Assembly (NCBI GenBank): GCA_030035585.1
Contig: CM057464.1
Span: forward strand, 29,281,465 to 29,345,464
Direction of reading: 5' to 3'
Origin: Dugong dugon
Taxonomy: Eukaryota; Chordata; Mammalia; Sirenia; Dugongidae
DNA length: 64,000 bases
Positions within the stretch are counted from its first letter, which is position 1. The number at the start of each line of letters is the position of its first letter. The notes below the pieces were generated by a model. It was not told the DNA's origin. It saw only the letters and a list, made by a program, of their open reading frames with translations, and ran no database searches. Both the position numbers and the translations under genes were made by a program. Of the stretch, positions 56,515 through 64,000 are shown piece after piece.

Positions 56515-58912
56515 ATGACAGCAATAAACTCACACCTATCAATAATTACACTAAATGTAAATGGCCTAAATGCACCCATAAAGAGATGGAGAGTGACAGA
56601 ATGGATAAAAAAGCAGGAGCCATGAATATGCTGTCTACAAGAGACACACCTTAGAAACAAAGATGTAAACTTATTAAAAATCAAAAGTTGGAAAAAAATA
56701 TATCAAGCAAACAGCTGCCAAAAAAGAGCAGGAGTGGCAATACTAATCTCAGATAAAATAGACTTTAAAACAAAATCCACCATAAAAGACAAAGAAGGAC
56801 GCTATATAATCATTAACGGCATGGTCCATCATGAAGACATAACCATAATAAACATCTACGCACCCAATGGCAGGGCTCCAAAATAAATAAAACAAACTCT
56901 GACAGCACTGAAAAGAGACATTGACAGTTCCACAGTAACAGTAGGAGACTTCAACCCACCACTCTCAGTAAAGGATAGAACAACTAAAAAGAAACTCAGC
57001 AAAGATGCAGAAGACAACAATCAGCCAACTTGACCTCATAGACATATATAGAATACCACACCCAACAGCTGCAAAGTACACATTCTTAGCCAGTGCACAT
57101 GGAACGTTCTCCAGAGTAGACCATATCTTAGGCCACAGAGCAATCCTCAACAAGATCCAAATCGTTGAGATAATACAAAGTGTCTTCTCTGACCACAATG
57201 CCATCAAGATAGAAATTAACAATAGAAAAAGCAAGGAAAAAAGATCAATTACATGGAAACTGAATAACACCCTGCTTACAAACCACTGGGTAATAGAAGA
57301 AATCAGAGATGGAATCAAAAAATTCCTAGAATCAAATGAGAATGAAAACACCTCATACCAAAACCTTTGGGACACAGCAAAGGCAGTCCTCAGAGGACAA
57401 TTTATAGCAATAGATGCACACACCAGAAATAAGAAAGGGACAAAATCAAAACATTAACTACACAACTCAAACAAATAGGAAAAGAACAGCAAAGAAAGCC
57501 CACAGCCACTGGAAGAAAGGAAATAATAAAGACCAGAGCAGAAATAAATGAAATAGAGAATAGAAAAACAATAGAATGAATCAGAAAAAGCCAAAGTTGG
57601 TTCTTTCGAAGGATCAACAAAATCAACAAACCACTGGCCAGACTGACAAAAGAAAAACAGGACAGGACACAAATAACCCAAATAATAAACGAAATGGGGG
57701 ACATTACAACAGACCCAACTGAAAGAAGAAGGATTATAACAGAGTATTATGAAAAACTATACTCCAACAAATTTGAAAACCTAGAGGAAATGGATAAATT
57801 TCTAGAAACACACTACCTACCTAAACTACCAAGAAGTGATGTTGAAAATCTGAACAGATCCATAACAAGAGAAGAGATTGAAAAGGTAATAAAAATCTCC
57901 CAACAACAACAACAAAAAAAAGCCTTGGCCTAGATGGCTTCACTGGAAATTCTACCAAACATTCAGAGAAGAGCTTATACCAGTAGTACTCAAACTGTTT
58001 CAGAACATAGAAAAGGAAGGGATACTTCCAAACTCATTTTATGAAGCCAGCATAACAGATACCAAAACCAAGCAAAGACACCACACAAAAAAAGAAAATT
58101 ACAGACCAATATCTCTCATGAATATAGAAGCAAAAATTCTCAAAAAAAATTCTAGCCAACAGAATTCAGCATTATATCAAAAAAATAATACACCACAACC
58201 AGGTAGGATTCATATCAGATATGGAAGGATGGTTCAACATTAGAAAATCTATCAACGTAATCCACCACATAAATAAAAGGAAAAAAAAAGAATCACACGA
58301 TCATCTCAACTGACTCAGAAAAGGCATTCGACAGAGACCAACACCCATACCTGATAAAAACTCTCAATAAATAGGTATAGAAGGGAAATTTCTTAACATA
58401 ACAAAGGGCATCTGTGCAAAACCAACGGCCAACATCATTCTTAATGGAGAGAGGCTGAAAACATTCCCCTTGAGAACAGGAACAAGACAAGGATGCCCTT
58501 TATCTCCACTCCTATTTAAGATTGTGCTGGAAGTCCTAGCTAGAGCAGTAAGGCAAGAAAAAGAAACAAAGGGATTCCAAATTGGTAATGAAGAAGTTAA
58601 ACTGTCCCCATTTGCAGATGATATGTTACTATACATAGAAAACCCTAAAGATTCCACGAGAAAACTACTGGAACTAATAGAAAGATTCAGCAGTGTAGCA
58701 GGATACAAGATAAACATACAAAAATCAGTTGGATTCCTTTACACCAATAAAGAGAACGATGAAGAGGAAATCAGGAAAGCAATACCATTTACAATAACCC
58801 CTAAAAAAATAAAATATTTAGGAATAAATCTAACCAGGGATGTAAAAGACCTATACAAATAAAACTACAAAACACCACTGCAAGAAACCCATGGATAGGT
58901 AGACTCAACAAG
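56515..58912 (+). pseudogene. L1 ORF2 pseudogene, truncated after RT core
   Basis: Start MTAINSHLSIITLNVNG at 56515. Endonuclease motifs QETHL, VGDFN, SRVDHILGH and SDHNA are readable with an early stop after KKQEP and another in the IKQTL region. The RT core at 58470-58862 has [10 protein letters not shown] and [12 protein letters not shown]. It ends before the C-terminal segment. Confidence 0.9.
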
Positions 58913-59980
58913 TTTCAGAGTCTCTTCTGACATCCATTTTGGTCTTTTTTTTTTTTTTTCTTTCCTATCTTTTTAATGATCTTTTTCTTTCTTCATGTAT
59001 GATGTCCTTGATGTCATTCCACAACTCGTCTGGTCTTTGGTCATTAGTGTTCAATGGTTCAAATCTGTTCTTGAGATGGTCTCTAAATTCTGGTGAGATG
59101 TACTCAAATTTGTATTTTGGTTCTTGTTTACTGGCTCTAATTTTTTTCAACTTTAACCTGAGCCTGCACATGAGCAGTTGTGGTGTGTTTTACAGTTGGT
59201 CCCTGGCCTTGTTATGACTGAGGATATGGAACTTCTCCATTGTGTCTTTCCACAGATGTAGTTGACTTGATGCCTGTGTGTACCATCTGCTGAGGTCCAC
59301 ATGAAGAGTTGCTGTTTATGCTGCTGAAAAAAGGTATTTGCAGTGAAGAAGTTGTTGATCTTGCAAAATTTTATCATGCATTCTCTGGCTTCATTTCTAT
59401 CACCGAGGCCATATTTTCCAACTACCAGTCCTTCTTTGTTTCCAACTTTCACATTCCAATCACCAGTGATTATCAATACATCTTGATTGCATGTGTGATC
59501 AATTTGCAGAAGTTGATAAAAATCTTTAGTTTCCTCATCTTTGACATTAGTGGTTGGTGTGTAAATTTGAATAATAGTCATATTAACTGGTCTTCTTTGT
59601 AGGCATATGGATGTTATCCTATCAATGACAGCATTGTACTTCAAGATAGATATTGAATTTTTTTTTCTTGATCGTGAGTGCAATGCCATTCCTCTTCAAT
59701 TGTCATTCCCAGCATAGTAGACCATATGATTGTCTGATTCAAAATGGCCAATACCAGTCCATTTCAGCTCAGTAATGCCTAGGGTATTGATTTTTATTTG
59801 GTCCATTTCATTTTTGATGATTTCCAATATTCCTAGATTCATACTTCATAACGTTCTGTATTCTGATTATTAATGGGTATTTGTAGCTGTTTCTTCTCAT
59901 TTTGAGTTGAGCTACCTCAGCAAATGAAGGTCTCGAAAGCTTTACTCCATGCACGTAATTAAGGTTGACTGTACTTTGAG
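58913..59980 (-). pseudogene. RTE ORF, endonuclease part
   Basis: Antisense 5' half of the RTE ORF. 59153-59689 contains the endonuclease words ITGDWNVKVG, VGKYGLGDRNEARE and WTSADGTHRHQVNYI; 58965-59171 continues toward RT (SPEFRDHLKNRFEPL, WNDIKDIIHEE). In the usual HRNQIDYI motif the Asp is replaced by Asn, which would remove a catalytic residue if read in frame. Confidence 0.9.
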
Positions 59981-60027
59981 ACCCGTGGCCGTTGAGTGGA
60001 TTCTGACTCCTTGCAACTGTATAGGTT

Positions 60028-60100
60028 GCCAAAATAGCTCAGTTGTGAGAGTGTTAGATGGAAGATCTCAACGTCCCTAGTTTGATCCTGGGTTTTGGCA
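60028..60100 (+). pseudogene. tRNA-Phe(GAA)-like pseudogene
   Basis: Exactly 73 nt with tRNA spacing. The acceptor stem GCCAAAA pairs fully with TTTTGGC plus discriminator A; D stem GCTC/GAGT; T stem CCTAG/CTGGG pairs with one wobble. Anticodon GAA. About ten differences from a typical mammalian tRNA-Phe. The conserved U33 is G, pair 28-42 is T/C, and the T-loop C56 is T, so it is not expected to work. Several changes are CpG decay (positions 4, 56, 70), which by chance keeps the acceptor pair. Confidence 0.85.
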
Positions 60101-60115
60101 ACTTAAGTCAATTTT

Positions 60116-60275
60116 GGAAACCCTCGTGACGTAGTGGTTAAGAGTTTGACTGCTAACCAAAAGGTCGGCAGTTCAAATCCACCAGGTGCTCCTTGGAAAC
60201 CCTACGCGGCAGTTCTGTTCTGTCCTATAGGGTCACTATGAGTCAGAATCGACTTGACAGCAACAGGCAACAGGT
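60116..60275 (+). mobile_element. AfroSINE (sense, short form)
   Basis: Head 'gtagtggttaagagtttgac', box-B-like 'cggcagttcaaatccacc', directly followed by 'gctccttggaaaccctacg'. The middle block is missing, as at 13720-13878. Confidence 0.92.
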
Positions 60276-60581
60276 CTACTTTGAGGGGGCAGCTCTTCCC
60301 CAGTCAGATTTTGAGTGCCTTCCAACCTAAGTGGCATATTTTCAGGCACTAAACCAGACAATGTTCTGTTGCTATTCATAAGGTTTTAACTGGCCAACTT
60401 TTTCAGACAGAAGTAGACCGCTCAGTTCTTATTCATAGTCTGTCTTAATCTGGAAGCTCCTCTGAAACCTGTGCACCATGAGTGACCCTGCTGGTATTTC
60501 AAATACCAGTGGCATAGCTTCCAGCATCATAGCTATATGCAAGCCACCACAGTAAGACCAATTTAAGTATTGTAAGTTAAG
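60276..60581 (-). mobile_element. RTE 5' UTR end
   Basis: Antisense 5' end of the full-length RTE: 'gagggggcagctcttcccc', 'gagtgccttccaacctaa', 'ccctgctggtatttcaaat', 'gcatagcttccagcatcat'. The same blocks recur in the short derivative at 60864-61256. Confidence 0.85.
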
Positions 60582-60599
60582 TATTGAGTACTTATTCCA

Positions 60600-60863
60600 T
60601 ACTAATTACTGCAAATATGGGATGTCATTTCATATTCACAACAATATTATGAAGTAGGTATTGTGATTAATGCCATATTACAAATTAGGCAACTAAAAAT
60701 TAGAAAATGTAAGTAACTTGCTTAAGGTCATGCAGCTAGTAAGTGGGGAATCCAGTTTCCAGACCAAGGGTATCTGACTTCAGTTCATAGTTTCTTAGCA
60801 ACTACTCTACACAATGAATCTGTAATATGTAGAAAATAAAGCCTATTGTCCGTGTAAGTTGTG
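60600..60863 (-). mobile_element. MIR SINE (antisense)
   Basis: 'ggtattgtgattaatgcca', 'aagtaacttgcttaaggtca', 'cagctagtaagtggggaa' match the complement of MIR. Diverged. Confidence 0.75.
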
Positions 60864-61263
60864 TTATTTGTTGTTGTTGATGTTAGCTGTCATCGAGTCT
60901 TCTCTGACTCATGGCATCCCCATGTACAAAAGAACGAAATGTTGCCCAGTCCTGCCACATCCCCAAGATCATTGATATATTGGTATATTCTGGTCACTGT
61001 GTATTTTGAGTGCCTTCCAACTCAAGGGGCTCATATTCCTGCACTATATATTGGACAATGTTCAGTTCTGATCCATAGGGTTTTCATTGCCTAATTTTTG
61101 GAATTAGATCACCTACCTTTTCTTCCTAGTCTATCTTAGTCTAGAAACTCCTCTGAAACTTGTCCACCACAGGTGACCCTGCTGGTATTTGACATATATG
61201 TGGCATAGCTTCCAGCATCATAGCACATGCAAGCTACTACAAACTGACAGGTGGTGAAGTTGT
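60857..61263 (-). mobile_element. RTE-derived short non-autonomous element
   Basis: About 393 bp (60864-61256). The RTE 3' tail (60866-61000: 'gttagctgtcatcgagtc', 'gaacgaaatgttgcccag') is joined directly to the RTE 5' end (61005-61250: 'gagtgccttccaactcaagg', 'gcatagcttccagcatcat'), with no ORF between. Possible 7-bp duplication 'aagttgt' at 60857-60863 and 61257-61263. Probably mobilised by RTE in trans. Confidence 0.8.
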
Positions 61264-61329
61264 ATGATAGACTTCTCATTTTTACCTTTTTTTATCTGGA
61301 AATATTTGCACAATTAAGGACCATGGCCA

Positions 61330-61480
61330 TTTGAGTCTTCACTTTTCCCATCTATAAAATAAGTGGTGTATTAATAACAATAATGCTTAACTCAAAGGGC
61401 ACTTATGAGGATTGAGATAATGAGCATGAAAATGTCTTGGAAACTGTGACAGCAAGGCACCTTGCCGTCTAAGCAGGGAT
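61330..61480 (+). mobile_element. MIR fragment
   Basis: 'cacttttcccatctataaaa' and 'gaggattgagataatgag' are MIR-like. Diverged. Confidence 0.6.
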
Positions 61481-61689
61481 TTGAAATAATGGCTTTTAAA
61501 TGATTTTGAACTCTGAATACATTGACAAGAAACACCAGGTAATTAAAATCAATTTTCCCCTCTGGAGCGAATTAGATTTTTCCTTGACTCTAGATAGATT
61601 TCAGTTTGAAAGTGTATACTTAAAATGGAAAAGACTATTTTTTTTAAAGGAAGTTCAATAGTGAGGAATGGGCTAAATCATGAAAATCA

Positions 61690-62400
61690 ACTTGTCACAA
61701 AGAATTGATTCAGCATTTAACAAACATTTCCTTAGTGTGTTAAGTATACAACGTGTCCCAGTCGCTGGTATGTGCTAGGCATCTCACCCCTGACAAAGTA
61801 CCCTGTGACCATTTATCATAAAAGTTGGCTAAGGAGGGTATCCAATAGATGTGAAGACATCACTGATTGTATCTTATCATTTTACAGATAAGAAAACTGA
61901 GACCTAAAGATGTGAAGAGACTTGACCAAGGTCACACAGTGTTATGGACTGAATTGTGTCCCCCTAAAATATGTGTTGGTAGCCTAACCTCTATACCTGT
62001 GGATATAATCCTGTTTGGAAATAGGATTTTTTCTTATGTTACTGATAATGTTAATATCAGTGTAGGGTGTCTCCTAAACCCAATCACCTTTGAGTTATAA
62101 AAACAGCAGTTTAGTTACAATGGGGAAGATAGATGCCATGTGAAGATTGCCAGGGAACCCAGGACTGCCTCGGGGCCACAGGAGCTGAGAGATAAGGATC
62201 TTCCCTCAGATCCTGAATTCAGGCTTCTAGCCTCCTAAACTGTGAGAAAATACATTTCTGTTCTTTAAAGCCACTCATAAAGCCACTCATTTGTGGTATT
62301 TCTGTTACAGCAGCATTAAGCAACTAAGACGCTCAGCCAGTGACAGAGATGGAACTAAAACTCAGGCCCCATCACTCACAAGTCCGTGCTTCTTTCAATA
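61690..62400 (-). mobile_element. MIR/L2 fragment split by an LTR
   Basis: Antisense mammal-wide repeat ('cattttacagataagaaaac', 'gaccaaggtcacacag') that continues beyond the LTR with 'ccagtgacagagatggaact' and 'aaactcaggcccc'. Confidence 0.75.
61935..62336 (+). mobile_element. MaLR-type solo LTR
   Basis: LTR at about 61940-62331 starting TGTTATGGACTGAATTGTG, with 'cctctatacctgtggata', 'gccatgtgaagattgcc', 'cttctagcctcctaaactg', 'gtgagaaaatacatttctgt' (AATAAA-like region) and ending 'gcaactaagac', the order of MLT1/MST LTRs. 5-bp flanks 'cacag'/'ctcag' fit an ERVL-MaLR duplication. It has lost internal sequence. A 12-bp block 'aagccactcat(a)' is doubled. No retroviral genes present. Confidence 0.85.
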
Positions 62401-63404
62401 CAACCCAGTAGATCACAAATGAATTAGATGGAGAAGCCAGTGCCTTGTGTACAAGAGGCAGTGGATTTCCCTTTCATCCTAATCTGTACAGAAATATTTC
62501 TGGCTTTCCTGAACCATGTCTTGGGTGTGACTAACCATGTGTTTTCGTTCCCTTCTGATCATTGTGTCACAGCACTGTTCCACTGATCTCAAACTCAATT
62601 TCTATATTTCTTGGCCACTGGGGATGTTATTTGACATTTATTTACACTTAATCTGCATTTTCCATCTTCTAAACTCACACATAGCACATAATGATGGAAA
62701 GCCTCAGCTGCTGCTTGGCATTTGGGTACTTTATTATTTACTGTGTTGTGCCTTCCCCCTGTTTCATGTAATCTGCAAATCTTGCTTTCAGTACCAAGTC
62801 ATTTGTATACATAATTAAAATATGCAGTCTCCTCCAACACCAATCCTTGACATATGCCTTACTAGTAATTTCTTCCCCAGACGATGAATATTTTGCTTCT
62901 ACTTATTTATTTTGCTCCTTGGAAGGAGAGGGTACAGAGCAGGCTCAACAATGTTCCAGAAGACTGCCCATTTCTTTAAAGTTCTAAAGAATCATAACAT
63001 CCTTAGCATTTACTCATTTGCTGGCTGGTTTCTGACATCTTTCTTTTTTTTTTTTTTTTGTTTAACAACATTTTCCCTTCTTTATCACATACACATACAA
63101 ACAAAAACAAAGACACTCAGGCTCAAGTTGCTTATTTTCTGATAGGGGAAATGAGACTCATGGATATAACTCATGTTTTAAGAAAATGAAAAATGGTTTT
63201 CTTGATTTCCATAAAATATTTATTTTGCGTTCTCTACCCCGCTTCTCTTTTTCTCCCTCCTTTTTTCTCACTTTTCTTTTTCAGTTCCTTAATGTGAGTG
63301 TCCTCTACGGTTAGTCCTCCAAACTCCTTCCCCTCCTTTCCTGGAAACATTCACTAATTCACATAGAATCAAAAACCACTGTTCTTTAATCTCTATTTCC
63401 AGTT
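62401..63404. other. Unique DNA, no feature
   Basis: Complex AT-rich sequence with a T-run at about 63043-63059. The open frames (93 and 76 codons) carry no recognisable domain. Confidence 0.5.
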
Positions 63405-64000
63405 TTTTTTTTTTAAATATATTTTATTGTACTTCAGGTGAAAGCTTACAGAGCAAATAGTTTCTCATGAAATAGTAGTACACATGTTGTTCTATGACAT
63501 TGGTTAACAACCCCACAACGTATTAAGCCTCTAAATTCTCAACATTTTTTTTTTTTAATGAAAATTACAGATGGCCAAAGATACACCGTTTCAAAAATTT
63601 CTACATTCACAGTTCAGTGACATTGACTACGCTCTTCCAACTGTGCTGTTATTCTCACTTAAGATGAAGGCTTACAGAACAAAATAGTTTTTCATTTAAC
63701 AGTTACTACACATGTTGCCCTATGACAATGGTTAACAATCTCACAGCACATCAAGAATATCCTTACTCCACCTTGTGTTCCCTATCACCAGGGGGCTTCC
63801 TTGTCCCCTTCTGTCTTCTGGACCTTGTCAGTGGACTATTGTACCTCTTTATTCTCATTTGTTTATTTTATTTTATTTTATTTAAACACCATTTCAAAAC
63901 TTTTTACTTACACATTTAAGTGATATTGACTATGCTTTTCCAATTGTGCTGCCATTCTCGCCCAAGATGAAGGCTTACAGGACAAAACAGCCTCCCATTT
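63405..64000 (-). mobile_element. L1 (type A) 3' ends, nested, cut by window edge
   Basis: Antisense type A 3' UTR from 63428 (terminal module, spacer, second module). At about 63865 after 'ttattctcatttg' a second L1 3' end begins with a (TTTTA)n tail and runs to the window edge. This second copy starts in the spacer block ('caccatttcaaaact', 'agtgatattgactatgc') rather than in the terminal module. Confidence 0.85.

Larger units (their letters stand above)
53628..58912 (+). mobile_element. L1 (type A-related) with complete 5' end, 3'-truncated
   Basis: Sense L1 inserted in the RTE. It starts with GGAGG at 53628, has a ~1.4-kb 5' UTR with a single monomer, a broken ORF1 (55068-56114) and a broken ORF2 (56515-58912). 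It ends mid-ORF2 at 'tggataggtagactcaac' without 3' UTR or poly-A, then RTE resumes. Just before the end, ~39 bp are deleted relative to 5641-5712. More diverged than the 27-35 kb copy. Confidence 0.9.
59971..60285 (+). mobile_element. SINE/tRNA-Phe-like composite inside the RTE
   Basis: A 295-bp insert (59981-60275) flanked by '(g/c)tactttgag' at 59971-59980 and 60276-60285. From left to right: a 45-bp antisense AfroSINE tail (59981-60026), a 73-bp tRNA-Phe-like unit (60028-60100), 15 bp of filler, and a sense short-form AfroSINE (60116-60275). The two SINE tails face outward. One duplication surrounds the whole set, so it may have entered as a unit. Confidence 0.8.
51907..60593 (-). mobile_element. 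Full-length RTE/BovB-type LINE, antisense, with two nested insertions
   Basis: RTE sequence runs from its 3' (GTT)n end at 51919 to its 5' end near 60581, flanked by perfect 12-bp 'tattgagtactt' at 51907-51918 and 60582-60593. It is split by a sense L1 (53628-58912) and a 295-bp composite (59981-60275). The remaining RTE sums to about 3.1 kb, near the full length of this family. The part expected between 53627 and 58913 (about 170 bp by comparison with what I know of the family order) is missing. The RTE is the oldest of the three. Confidence 0.92.

Noticed and set aside
60028..60100. A functional tRNA-Phe gene
   Set aside because: U33 is lost, pair 28-42 is broken and the T-loop/B box is altered; it is embedded in a retroposon composite.

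Overview
This is a mammalian nuclear window, almost certainly from an afrotherian and most likely an elephant-type genome. The diagnostic signal is the many copies of tRNA-derived AfroSINEs (5' part with Pol III A and B boxes, 3' part 'ggcagttctactctgtcc'), together with BovB/RTE-type LINEs and several L1 lineages whose 3' UTRs are not the primate or rodent kind. Species is an inference; I cannot search a database. I found no host protein-coding exon, functional RNA gene or CRISPR array. Nearly every long open stretch is a piece of L1 ORF1/ORF2 or RTE ORF, or antisense to one.

Layout. 0-1.4 kb: tails of an L1 and an RTE, then an ancient L1 with an AfroSINE in it. 1.4-3.8 kb: repeat-poor non-coding DNA. 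3.9-8.6 kb: a 5'-truncated sense L1 and an RTE tail. 8.6-14.98 kb: scattered AfroSINEs and a 1.0-kb L1 3' end with a clean 16-bp target duplication. 14.98-24.13 kb: a nested L1-in-L1 structure; the inner element keeps a complete 5' UTR with about five ~285-bp tandem monomers and an open ORF1, but has lost the 3' two thirds of ORF2. 24.5-25.8 kb: an ancient L1 holding an AfroSINE and a 208-bp palindromic MITE-like element with a TA target duplication. 26.6-35.3 kb: a SINE-in-SINE nest, then a full-length antisense L1 with damaged ORFs. 35.3-38.7 kb: MIRs, AfroSINEs and unique DNA. 38.7-42.8 kb: a third L1 lineage in both orientations, AT-rich DNA and an old L1. 42.8-49.2 kb: the most repeat-poor stretch. 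49.2-51.5 kb: a 5'-truncated antisense L1. 51.9-60.6 kb: a full-length antisense RTE, with target duplications, split by a 5.3-kb sense L1 and by a 295-bp AfroSINE/tRNA-Phe-like composite. 60.9-64 kb: an internally deleted RTE derivative, MIRs, a MaLR-type solo LTR and nested L1 3' ends.

How the parts relate. L1 supplies its own machinery (ORF1p chaperone, ORF2p endonuclease/reverse transcriptase). The RTE probably mobilised the AfroSINEs, since both carry the same 3' tail sequence here. I use my own labels for the L1s: type A (3' UTR with duplicated terminal modules), type B and type C. Most insertions are dead; the only long intact element ORF is ORF1 at 18.4-19.6 kb, and even that hides two compensating deletions. 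The strongest leads are the nested L1s, the monomeric L1 5' UTR, the modular L1 3' UTR, the palindromic MITE, the two L1s that keep the 5' end but lack the 3' end, and the tRNA-Phe-like segment between inverted SINE tails.
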